Of a stretch of DNA of 5,176 bases, positions 1-5,176 are shown piece after piece. Where the stretch lies: contig JAEZKI010000318.1 in NCBI GenBank assembly GCA_023415525.1, positions 1 to 5,176 on the forward strand, given 5' to 3'. The notes beneath the pieces were generated by a model. The model had not been told where the DNA came from and did no database searches. It saw only the letters and a program-made list of their open reading frames with translations. Source of the stretch: Bacillota bacterium (GTDB lineage: Bacteria; Bacillota; Clostridia; Lachnospirales; Cellulosilyticaceae). The position numbers were made by a program, and so were the translations under genes. The first letter of the stretch is position 1; the number at the start of each line of letters is the position of its first letter.

Positions 1-8
1 GTCCCAAG

Positions 9-32
9 TATTTCTTTTATATTTCTTTTATA
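9..32. repeat. 11-bp tandem duplication (two copies)
   Basis: The unit TTTCTTTTATA occurs twice back to back at 11-21 and 22-32, and the 11-base periodicity extends two bases further left to position 9. It is pyrimidine-rich on the + strand and lies in noncoding DNA upstream of the ABC operon. A different 11-bp tandem pair sits beside the transposase element's right end (5154-5175), so this may be the decayed flank of a related element. That link is inference. No gene is visible in 1-272: the open frames entering from the left edge end within about 70 bases and resemble nothing I recognise. Confidence 0.6.
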
Positions 33-37
33 TAAGG

Positions 38-51
38 CATGAACTGTCACT
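38..51. repeat. Degenerate copy of the transposase-element end motif
   Basis: CATGAACTGTCACT at this position matches the right terminal repeat of the downstream element (TGTGAACTGTCCCT, 5145-5158) at 11 of 14 bases, with nine identical in a row (TGAACTGTC). It has the same orientation as the right end. The window also opens with GTCCC, the last bases of that same motif, although its left part would lie outside the window. I read this as a possible remnant REP/MITE-like copy. The match is short enough that chance is not excluded. Confidence 0.35.
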
Positions 52-87
52 AAGGCTTTGGTGTTAAATGGAAGGACATTACAAGTG

Positions 88-109
88 ATACATGAATGAT
101 TGCATGTAT
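88..109. promoter_or_regulatory. Inverted repeat, candidate operator for the ABC operon
   Basis: ATACATG (88-94) and CATGTAT (103-109) form a perfect 7-bp inverted repeat around an 8-base spacer, about 165 bases upstream of the chosen start of the first ABC gene. A weak -35-like TTGCAT (100-105) overlaps it and a TATAAC (126-131) follows, but the 20-base spacing is poor. Exporter pairs of this type are often controlled by MarR- or TetR-type repressors that bind such dyads. No regulator gene is visible in this window, so the operator role is inference. Confidence 0.3.
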
Positions 110-134
110 TTAACTTATTAAAACATATAACGAT

Positions 135-152
135 TCATAATAGAGTTTATGA
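135..152. promoter_or_regulatory. Second dyad (TCATAA-n6-TTATGA) with -10-like hexamers
   Basis: TCATAA (135-140) and TTATGA (147-152) are perfect 6-bp inverted arms around six bases, an 18-bp A+T-rich dyad of the size bound by MarR-type dimers. Two hexamers close to TATAAT overlap it, CATAAT (136-141) and TATGAT (148-153), so the operon promoter may lie here. I could not find a well-spaced, well-matched -35, and I do not call an exact promoter. Confidence 0.3.
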
Positions 153-260
153 TTTAAAAGAATTAGTAAAAAAGCAATGATACAAAATATTTTGCTTTCA
201 AATGAGCATACTAAAAAGAGGATTATTAAAGGAATATTAGTTGAAATAGTAAAATTTAAT

Positions 261-265
261 GGAGG
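261..265 (+). promoter_or_regulatory. Ribosome binding site that fixes the start of ABC gene 1
   Basis: GGAGG lies seven bases before the ATG at 273 and only one base before the ATG at 267. The far-upstream ATG at 177 has no Shine-Dalgarno sequence in front of it (only A-rich sequence). This supports initiation at 273. Confidence 0.8.
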
Positions 266-272
266 CATGAGG

Positions 273-2006
273 ATGAGACGATTATTGAAGTATTTTAAAC
301 CCTATATAGGTTTTATTTTACTAGCTATTGTTTTACTTTTTGGGCAAGCCATGTGTGAATTAGCACTACCTGACTACATGTCAAATATTGTAAATAAAGG
401 CATTGTAGCAGGAGATAGTGGGTATGTTCTTAAAGTAGGAAGCTTTATGCTCCTTGTTTCTTTAGGGAGTATACTATGTGCTATAAGTGTAGGTTTTATT
501 GCTGCTAGAGTGGCAGCTAGTGTTGCTCAGAAAGTACGCCAGGACCTATTCAAGAAAGTAGAAAGTTTTTCAAGCGTAGAATTTGATAAGTTTTCAACAG
601 CTACTCTTATTACAAGAACAACAAATGATGTGACACAAGTTCAAACATTAATATTTGTAATGATTCGAATGTTATTTTACAGTCCTATTATGGGAGTGGG
701 TGGGGCTTCTAAAGCCTTATCAAAGGATGTGTCTATGTCTTGGATTATAGCTATTGCTGTCATTATCTTAATGGGATTCATAGCTATTATTTTTTCATTA
801 GCTATGCCTCGTTTTAAAAAAATTCAGAAGCTTATTGACCGTTTAAATTTAGTAACAAGAGAAGAATTATCAGGTATGCTCGTTATACGCGCCTTTAATA
901 AACAAGCCTTTGAAGAGGAACGTTTTGACAAAGTGAATGAAGAATTAACCAGAACGCAGCTGTTTGTTAATCGCACCATGAATCTTTTAGTGCCTGCTAT
1001 GATGCTTCTTATGAATTTATCAAGTGTTTTAATTATATGGGTTGGGGCCCAACAAATTGCAAATTTGCAAATTCAAGTGGGAGATATGATGGCATTTATG
1101 CAGTATACCATGCAGATTATTATGTCTTTTTTAATGATTTCCATGCTATTTATTATGATCCCAAGAGCTTCTGTTTCAGCTGGACGAATAGCAGAAGTAC
1201 TGGAAATACCATTAGCTATTAAGGAACCTACAGCACCTATTTTATTTCCAGAGAAGGTTAAAGGAGTTGTAGAATTTAAAAATGTATATTTTAGCTATCC
1301 AGGGGCAGAAGAAGATGCTCTTCGGGACATTAGTTTTACGGCGCAACCAGGTCAAACTACTGCATTTATTGGAGCTACAGGAAGTGGTAAGTCGACGCTT
1401 ATTAATCTTATTCCACGCTTTTATGATGTAACGCAAGGTGAAGTGTTGATTGATGGCATAGATGTTAGACAAATAAGAGAGCATGATTTGCGAGAACAAA
1501 TTGGTTATGTTCCTCAAAAGGCTATCTTGTTTTCTGGAACAATCCAGGATAATCTTGCTTATAAAAAGAAAAACTTTTCACAGGAGTTACTAGAAACTGC
1601 AGTAGAAGTAGCACAAGCTAAAGACTTTATAGAGAGCAATGAAGAAAGATATAGCCGAGAAATTTCACAAGGAGGAAGCAATGTATCAGGGGGACAGAAA
1701 CAACGCCTTTCTATTGCAAGAGCTTTAGTGAAACAAGCCCCTATTTATATTTTTGATGATAGTTTTTCTGCACTCGATTTTAAGACAGATGCACTTTTAA
1801 GGGCAGCACTTAAGAAGGAGACAGAAGAGAGTACGGTACTAATTGTGGCACAACGTATTAGTACCATTCGTCATGCAGAGCAAATTATCGTATTAGATGA
1901 AGGGGCTATTGTAGGTAAAGGAACGCATGAAGAGCTTATGGCATCTTGTGAGGTCTATAAGGAGATAGCCTATTCACAATTAGCACAGGAGGAATTGGCG
2001 CAATGA
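273..2006 (+). CDS. ABC exporter half-transporter, degenerate-site subunit (YfiB/LmrC-like)
   Basis: This is a 577-residue fused membrane/ATPase subunit of a type IV (ABCB-like) exporter in the cytoplasmic membrane. Six hydrophobic segments lie at about 12-32, 53-78, 126-144, 157-178, 238-259 and 273-296, with the family's LITRTTNDV stretch at 112-120. The nucleotide-binding domain starts near 330: Walker A GATGSGKS 367-374 (Lys373), Q-loop Gln415, intact signature SGGQ 472-475, Walker B Asp495. Two catalytic positions are changed: Asp496 replaces the catalytic Glu (FDDS) and Gln527 replaces the switch His (AQRIST). This is the known pattern of the non-hydrolytic subunit in heterodimeric exporters such as TM287/288, BmrCD and LmrCD. 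The next gene overlaps by four bases and encodes the partner. I use ATG 273 because of its GGAGG; starting at 177 would add a 32-residue tail unlike the family. The substrate is unknown; drug efflux is inferred from family. Confidence 0.95.
   Translation: MRRLLKYFKPYIGFILLAIVLLFGQAMCELALPDYMSNIVNKGIVAGDSGYVLKVGSFMLLVSLGSILCAISVGFIAARVAASVAQKVRQDLFKKVESFSSVEFDKFSTATLITRTTNDVTQVQTLIFVMIRMLFYSPIMGVGGASKALSKDVSMSWIIAIAVIILMGFIAIIFSLAMPRFKKIQKLIDRLNLVTREELSGMLVIRAFNKQAFEEERFDKVNEELTRTQLFVNRTMNLLVPAMMLLMNLSSVLIIWVGAQQIANLQIQVGDMMAFMQYTMQIIMSFLMISMLFIMIPRASVSAGRIAEVLEIPLAIKEPTAPILFPEKVKGVVEFKNVYFSYPGAEEDALRDISFTAQPGQTTAFIGATGSGKSTLINLIPRFYDVTQGEVLIDGIDVRQIREHDLREQIGYVPQKAILFSGTIQDNLAYKKKNFSQELLETAVEVAQAKDFIESNEERYSREISQGGSNVSGGQKQRLSIARALVKQAPIYIFDDSFSALDFKTDALLRAALKKETEESTVLIVAQRISTIRHAEQIIVLDEGAIVGKGTHEELMASCEVYKEIAYSQLAQEELAQ
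1987..1993 (+). promoter_or_regulatory. Ribosome binding site of ABC gene 2, inside gene 1
   Basis: AGGAGGA lies nine bases before the ATG at 2003, within the last codons of ABC gene 1. With the ATGA overlap of stop and start (2003-2006) it points to translational coupling and near-equal production of the two subunits. Confidence 0.75.
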
Positions 2007-3859
2007 GTAAGCAAAATCGAATAAAAGAGCACCAGGGAAACCATAGAGGACCAATGGGTGGAGGGCACATGAAGTTTTGTGGAGAAAAAGCCAGGGACTT
2101 TAAGGGAACTATGAAAAAGCTTATAGTGTACTTAAGTAAATATAAGTGGGGAATCCTAACAGTCGTTATTTTTGCAATTGGTTCCACCTTATTCTCTATT
2201 ATTGGTCCTTCTATATTAGGACAGGCTACAAGTAAGCTTTTTGAGGCTATGATAATTTACATGCAAACAGGGGTCATGAAAGTAGATTTTTATTTTATTG
2301 GAAGATGCCTCTCACTTCTTATTATGCTCTATGGACTTGCTGCTGTCTTTAGCTATATTCAAGGTTGGAAGATGGTGGGAATTTCTAATAAAGTCACTTA
2401 TGAGATGAGACGCGATATTTCACAGAAAATAAATCGCTTACCTCTTAAGTATTTTGATAAGCAAACCCATGGAGAAGTATTATCACGTATCACAAATGAT
2501 GTAGATACAGTAAGTCAAACATTAAATCAAAGTTTAACTCAAATTATAACATCCATAGCTACAGTGATCGGTGTGCTCCTAATGATGATAAGAATTAGTG
2601 TTCTTATGACTTTATCTGCACTAATTATTATTCCTCTTTCATTGGTATTTGTCTTGCTCATCGTGAAAGTTTCACAGAAATATTTTATAGAGCAGCAAGC
2701 TTATTTAGGTCATATTAATGGTCATATTGAGGAAATGTACTCAGGGCATATAGTGCTTAAGGCTTTTAATGGAGAAAAAGCGTCCCTCAATAAGTTTAAT
2801 GAATATAATGATAAATTATATACTTCCGCATGGCGATCTCAATTCTTATCTGGACTAATGATGCCAATTATGAGTTTTGTAGGCAATGTGGGTTATGTAT
2901 TAGTATGTATATTAGGAGGGTATTTAGCCATTAAGCAAAGCATTCAGGTAGGCGATATTCAAGCCTTTATCCAGTATATGCGTTCCTTTACTCAGCCTAT
3001 TTCTCAATTAGCTAATATTTCAAATGTATTTCAGTCTACAGCAGCTGCAGCAGAACGTGTTTTTGAGTTTCTAGCTGAAGAAGAAGTAAAAGAAGGGATA
3101 GAAAGTCCTGTAAGCATTGAAAAGATAGAGGGACATGTCAGCTTTGAAAATGTAAGTTTTGGATATAGTGAGGATAAGTTAATTATTAGGGGTTTTTCAG
3201 CAGATATACAACAAGGTAAAAAAGTGGCTATTGTAGGGCCTACAGGGGCAGGAAAAACCACTATTGTTAAATTATTAATGCGCTTTTATGAATTGAATAA
3301 AGGAAAGATTCGGATTGATGGATATAATATTTGTGATTTTACCCGTAAAGATTTAAGAGATTTATTTGGAATCGTACTTCAAGATACCTGGCTTTATAAT
3401 GGAACAATAATGGAAAATATTCGCTATGGCAAATCAGGAGCAACAGATGAAGAAGTCATTAGAGCAGCTAAAGCTGCCCATGTAGATAGCTTTATACGTA
3501 CTTTGCCAGAAGGCTACCACATGGAGCTTAATGAAGAAGCAGATAATGTTTCACAGGGACAAAGACAACTTTTAACTATTGCACGCGCTATTTTAGCTGA
3601 CCCTAAAATTCTCATTTTAGATGAAGCCACCAGTTCAGTAGATACACGTACGGAAGTACTTATTCAAAAAGCCATGGAAACGCTAATGAAGGGGAGAACA
3701 AGCTTTGTTATTGCCCATCGTTTGTCTACGATTAAGGATGCGGATTTAATTCTTGTTATGAAAGATGGAGATATTGTAGAGCAAGGAACCCATGAAGAAC
3801 TTCTACAAAAAGGTGATTTTTATGCTAACCTCTATAATAGCCAGTTTGCAATCTCTTAA
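2003..3859 (+). CDS. ABC exporter half-transporter, catalytic-site subunit (YfiC/LmrD-like)
   Basis: This 618-residue protein is the partner of the preceding subunit. The first 38 residues or so form a soluble cytoplasmic extension rich in Gly, Met, His and Lys (RGPMGGGHM at 15-23), as is common in the longer subunit of such pairs. Membrane segments follow at about 49-69 and 99-121, a hydrophobic block encodes the third and fourth (about 175-225), and the last two precede the ATPase domain. The ATPase domain has Walker A GPTGAGKT 412-419 (Lys418), Q-loop Gln460, Walker B Asp540 with intact catalytic Glu541 (LILDEATSS), and switch His572 (IAHRLST). Its signature is SQGQ (517-520) instead of SGGQ. 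In a heterodimer that signature faces the nucleotide held by subunit 1, so the defects of both proteins combine in one degenerate site while this protein's own Walker motifs form the hydrolytic site. The start is supported by AGGAGGA and the four-base overlap. The product is a probable multidrug or lipophilic-compound exporter; the substrate is not determinable. Confidence 0.95.
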   Translation: MSKQNRIKEHQGNHRGPMGGGHMKFCGEKARDFKGTMKKLIVYLSKYKWGILTVVIFAIGSTLFSIIGPSILGQATSKLFEAMIIYMQTGVMKVDFYFIGRCLSLLIMLYGLAAVFSYIQGWKMVGISNKVTYEMRRDISQKINRLPLKYFDKQTHGEVLSRITNDVDTVSQTLNQSLTQIITSIATVIGVLLMMIRISVLMTLSALIIIPLSLVFVLLIVKVSQKYFIEQQAYLGHINGHIEEMYSGHIVLKAFNGEKASLNKFNEYNDKLYTSAWRSQFLSGLMMPIMSFVGNVGYVLVCILGGYLAIKQSIQVGDIQAFIQYMRSFTQPISQLANISNVFQSTAAAAERVFEFLAEEEVKEGIESPVSIEKIEGHVSFENVSFGYSEDKLIIRGFSADIQQGKKVAIVGPTGAGKTTIVKLLMRFYELNKGKIRIDGYNICDFTRKDLRDLFGIVLQDTWLYNGTIMENIRYGKSGATDEEVIRAAKAAHVDSFIRTLPEGYHMELNEEADNVSQGQRQLLTIARAILADPKILILDEATSSVDTRTEVLIQKAMETLMKGRTSFVIAHRLSTIKDADLILVMKDGDIVEQGTHEELLQKGDFYANLYNSQFAIS

Positions 3860-3883
3860 AAAGCCAGCCTATCAGCTGGCTTT
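3860..3883 (+). terminator. Hairpin terminator after the ABC operon
   Basis: A perfect 9-bp stem (AAAGCCAGC at 3860-3868, GCTGGCTTT at 3875-3883) with a six-base loop begins immediately after the stop codon of ABC gene 2. On the + strand only three U residues follow the GC core before an A7 run, so the tail is short. On the - strand the GC core is followed by five U residues, so the structure may work in both directions. It is the only plausible end of the ABC transcript. Confidence 0.7.
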
Positions 3884-3913
3884 AAAAAAACTTCCAGAAA
3901 CCTTAAGGATTTT

Positions 3914-3927
3914 AGGGACAGTTCACA
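3914..3927. repeat. Left terminal inverted repeat of the RAYT element
   Basis: AGGGACAGTTCACA is perfectly complementary over 14 bases to 5145-5158. It lies in the intergenic stretch 3860-4011 between the ABC terminator and the transposase gene. Confidence 0.85.
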
Positions 3928-3953
3928 TATTTTGTATGTATCTAAATTTAACG

Positions 3954-3987
3954 TTTAAAATATGAAAAGCATGTTCATACTTTTAAA
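3954..3987. other. A+T-rich hairpin in the transposase leader
   Basis: TTTAAAATATGAA (3954-3966) can pair with TTCATA (3974-3979) and TTTTAAA (3981-3987), with a single bulged C at 3980 and a seven-base loop. This gives a 13-bp stem ending 12 bases before the transposase ribosome binding site. In IS200-family elements, subterminal hairpins serve as transposase binding sites and leader hairpins limit transposase expression. Either role is possible here, and neither is shown by the sequence. Confidence 0.5.
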
Positions 3988-3999
3988 AATATAGAACTT

Positions 4000-4005
4000 A
4001 GGAGG
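4000..4005 (+). promoter_or_regulatory. Ribosome binding site that fixes the transposase start
   Basis: AGGAGG directly abuts an ATG at 4006, which is too close to use, and lies six bases before the ATG at 4012. The second ATG gives the family-typical N-terminus MPRAARVK, so 4012 is preferred. Confidence 0.8.
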
Positions 4006-4011
4006 ATGAAT

Positions 4012-4905
4012 ATGCCAAGAGCTGCAAGAGTAAAACAAGTAGATGCAATGTATCATATTATGGTTAGAAGTATTTCAGAGGTACTTTTATACAGGGAAGA
4101 AGAGGATAAAGAAAAATATATTAGTTTTATAACATATGCTCAGAAAAAATATTATTTTAAGATATATGTGTTTTGCTTGATGGATAATCATGCTCATTTT
4201 ATTTTGGATCCAATGGGCGCTGATTTATCAAAGATTATGCACTATATAAATATGCAATATGCTATCTACTATAATGAAAAATATAATAGAATAGGACCTG
4301 TATTTCAAGGAAGATTCAAGAGTGAGATTATTGATTCAGACGCATATTTTATTAATGCATCCGTATATATTCATGGGAATCCCAAAGATTTACAGTTTTA
4401 TAAGAAAAATATTCAGGAATATACCTATTCTAGTTTATATGACTATATGTATGGAACGGATCGCTTTGGAATTATAGATAAGTCATTTTTAAGCCATTTA
4501 ATAGACTTTACAATCAAGTCTAATCTATTAAATTATGTAGAAAGCTGTATAAAATATTCAGTAGAGGGGGAAATAGCATGTGTAATGGAGTTTAAGCCAG
4601 AGGAGAATGAGTATAGAAGTGAACGGCACATTATTATCAGAGATACAACTCCTAAGGACATAATAAATACAGTAGCTTGCCATTATCACATGACTTTTAA
4701 TGATATCTATAATAAGAGAAGGAAAGAATATATGGAATTTAGGTGTGTTTGCTGTTACTTAATGAGTTGTTTTTGTGATATTTCTCAAAAAGTAATTGCA
4801 CTGATACTGGGAAATATTTCGCAATCTTCTATTTCTAGGTTAATAGACAGAGGAATAGAATATATGCATAATCAGAAAGAATTATTAAGCACACTCTTGA
4901 TCTAA
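4012..4905 (+). CDS. REP-associated tyrosine (Y1/HUH) transposase with DnaA-C-like domain
   Basis: This 297-residue protein would cut and rejoin single-stranded DNA through a 5'-phosphotyrosine bond. The N-terminus MPRAARVKQVDAMYHIMVR is typical of RAYTs. The metal-binding HUH motif is His60-Ala-His62 (MDNHAHFIL), followed by the family block GPVFQGRFKSE at 95-105. The expected catalytic tyrosine is Tyr119 in VYIHGNP, matching the family's YIHxNP. All catalytic residues are present and the frame is intact, so it could be active. Residues from about 212 to 287 resemble the C-terminal DNA-binding domain of DnaA: a leading helix, an Arg-rich KRRKEYMEFR segment, then a helix-turn-helix ending in ISQSSISRLIDR. 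The DnaA signature DHxTV is not kept. Residues 245-255 hold five cysteines. The gene lies alone between inverted repeats and reads by eye as more A+T-rich and Tyr/Ile-rich than the ABC genes. Start 4012 is chosen from the RBS spacing. Confidence 0.9.
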   Translation: MPRAARVKQVDAMYHIMVRSISEVLLYREEEDKEKYISFITYAQKKYYFKIYVFCLMDNHAHFILDPMGADLSKIMHYINMQYAIYYNEKYNRIGPVFQGRFKSEIIDSDAYFINASVYIHGNPKDLQFYKKNIQEYTYSSLYDYMYGTDRFGIIDKSFLSHLIDFTIKSNLLNYVESCIKYSVEGEIACVMEFKPEENEYRSERHIIIRDTTPKDIINTVACHYHMTFNDIYNKRRKEYMEFRCVCCYLMSCFCDISQKVIALILGNISQSSISRLIDRGIEYMHNQKELLSTLLI

Positions 4906-4914
4906 TTGTACAAT
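4905..4914. other. 10-bp palindrome overlapping the transposase stop
   Basis: ATTGTACAAT is a perfect palindrome whose first base is the last base of the transposase stop codon. It opens the 271-base noncoding stretch 4906-5176, which contains no recognisable gene but does hold a hairpin and the end-motif repeats listed separately. Its role is unknown and it may be chance. Confidence 0.25.
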
Positions 4915-4921
4915 ACAGAAA

Positions 4922-4955
4922 GGCATACCAAATGAGTAGGTTTGTTTAGTGTGCC
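4922..4955. other. Imperfect hairpin just after the transposase gene
   Basis: GGCATAC (4922-4928) can pair with GTGTGCC (4949-4955), including one G-U pair. CAAA (4929-4932) and TTTG (4941-4944) extend it across a four-base bulge, leaving an eight-base loop. No U-run follows, so it is a poor intrinsic terminator. It may instead stabilise the mRNA 3' end or be a single-strand structure recognised by the transposase. Confidence 0.35.
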
Positions 4956-5083
4956 CATAATTTGGAAGTAGATTAAACTTGGGGACTTAGAGATTAAATA
5001 GTCATAAAAAAAGAGTAGCAATATAAAAGAAATATGTAACTTGGAAATGAATTTGAGTGTAAGCAGCGAAAAATATTATAAGA

Positions 5084-5137
5084 GTGAACGATTCCTTTAG
5101 TTTATATAAAGCCTGTGGATTGAAGCGTTCCTTAAGT
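5084..5137. repeat. Two direct copies of an end-like motif inside the right end
   Basis: GTGAACGATTCCTTTAGT (5084-5101) and TTGAAGCGTTCCTTAAGT (5120-5137) lie 36 bases apart. They match each other at 12 of 18 bases, and 5092-5106 matches 5128-5142 at 13 of 15. Each matches the terminal unit GTGAACTGTCCCTTATGT (5146-5163) at 13 of 18. The right end of the element therefore carries three iterations of one motif in the same orientation, only the outermost of which is the perfect inverted-repeat copy. Confidence 0.55.
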
Positions 5138-5144
5138 CTATAAG

Positions 5145-5158
5145 TGTGAACTGTCCCT
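5145..5158. repeat. Right terminal inverted repeat of the RAYT element
   Basis: TGTGAACTGTCCCT is the exact reverse complement of 3914-3927. It lies 239 bases after the transposase stop codon. Confidence 0.85.
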
Positions 5159-5175
5159 TATGTATCCCTTGTGTA
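5154..5175. repeat. 11-bp tandem pair straddling the right end
   Basis: TCCCTTATGTA (5154-5164) is followed directly by TCCCTTGTGTA (5165-5175), differing at one base. The first copy overlaps the last five bases of the right inverted repeat. This may show slippage or a duplication at the element junction. The window ends one base later, so further copies cannot be seen. Confidence 0.55.
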
Positions 5176-5176
5176 C

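Larger units (their letters stand above)
3914..5158. mobile_element. RAYT/IS200-like transposase element with 14-bp inverted ends
   Basis: This 1245-bp unit is bounded by AGGGACAGTTCACA (3914-3927) and its exact reverse complement (5145-5158), and it contains one transposase gene. RAYT genes (REP-associated tyrosine transposases) are known to be flanked by short inverted REP-type sequences, and many clostridial genomes carry such genes with GGGAC...GTCCC-type flanks. Beyond the 14 bp the outer flanks keep partial symmetry: the left flank read in reverse gives ATCC then TT, and the right gives ATCCCTT, so the true ends may lie slightly outside. The left end is 31 bases after the ABC operon terminator. 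No target-site duplication is evident, as expected for single-strand HUH chemistry. Whether the unit moves as a whole is inference. Confidence 0.75.

Noticed and set aside
1037..1222. 61-codon + strand open frame inside ABC gene 1
   Set aside because: It is out of frame within a conserved membrane-segment region, has no ribosome binding site, and has no recognisable product.
1242..1517. 91-codon - strand open frame
   Set aside because: It is antisense to the Walker A to Q-loop coding region of ABC gene 1, and its composition looks like a complement shadow.
1936..2187. 83-codon - strand open frame spanning the ABC gene junction
   Set aside because: It is antisense to the overlap and to the Gly/Met-rich N-terminus of gene 2; its proline-rich sequence is the mirror of the glycine codons.
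3031..3261. 76-codon - strand open frame
   Set aside because: It is antisense to the start of the ATPase domain of ABC gene 2, with no start signal or family resemblance.
3932..3961. Promoter for the transposase (TTGTAT, 18 bases, TAAAAT)
   Set aside because: The -10 is acceptable, but the -35 matches only three of six positions; in DNA this A+T-rich such pairs are expected by chance.
4922..4955. Intrinsic terminator for the transposase gene
   Set aside because: The stem is interrupted by a bulge and is followed by CATAATTT rather than a U-run, so it is listed only as a hairpin.
5084..5175. CRISPR-like array at the right edge
   Set aside because: The repeats are short and diverged, unevenly spaced (36 then 26 bases), and lie within a transposase element; no cas gene is present.

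Overview
The window looks like chromosomal DNA of a low-GC Firmicute, most likely a Clostridia-class bacterium. This rests on the A+T-rich sequence, the strong AGGAGG-type ribosome binding sites, the YfiB/YfiC-like (LmrCD/BmrCD-type) ABC exporter pair, and a clostridial-style REP-associated transposase. I cannot name the genus from sequence alone.

Layout. Positions 1-272 are a noncoding leader. It holds an 11-bp tandem duplication, a decayed copy of the end motif of the mobile element found downstream, and two inverted repeats that could be operators. Positions 273-2006 and 2003-3859 encode two ABC half-transporters in an operon with an ATGA stop/start overlap, followed by a hairpin terminator at 3860-3883. 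Positions 3914-5158 form a self-contained element bounded by perfect 14-bp inverted repeats. It encodes one protein (4012-4905): a single-tyrosine HUH transposase of the RAYT/IS200-like family carrying a DnaA C-terminal-like helix-turn-helix domain. Its right noncoding end carries three direct copies of an approximately 18-bp end motif.

How the genes work together. The two ABC proteins should form one heterodimeric exporter with asymmetric ATP sites. Gene 1 has Asp in place of the catalytic Glu and Gln in place of the switch His. Gene 2 has SQGQ in place of the SGGQ signature. All three changes fall in the same composite nucleotide site, so one site should be degenerate and the other (gene 2 Walker A/B/His with gene 1 signature) catalytic. 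The likely role is drug or lipophilic-compound efflux; the substrate cannot be read from sequence. The transposase element is functionally unrelated and sits about 30 bp beyond the operon terminator, where it disrupts nothing visible. The most interesting part of the window is this element: its paired ends, its iterated end motif, the related remnant at the left edge of the window, and the DnaA-like domain of its transposase.
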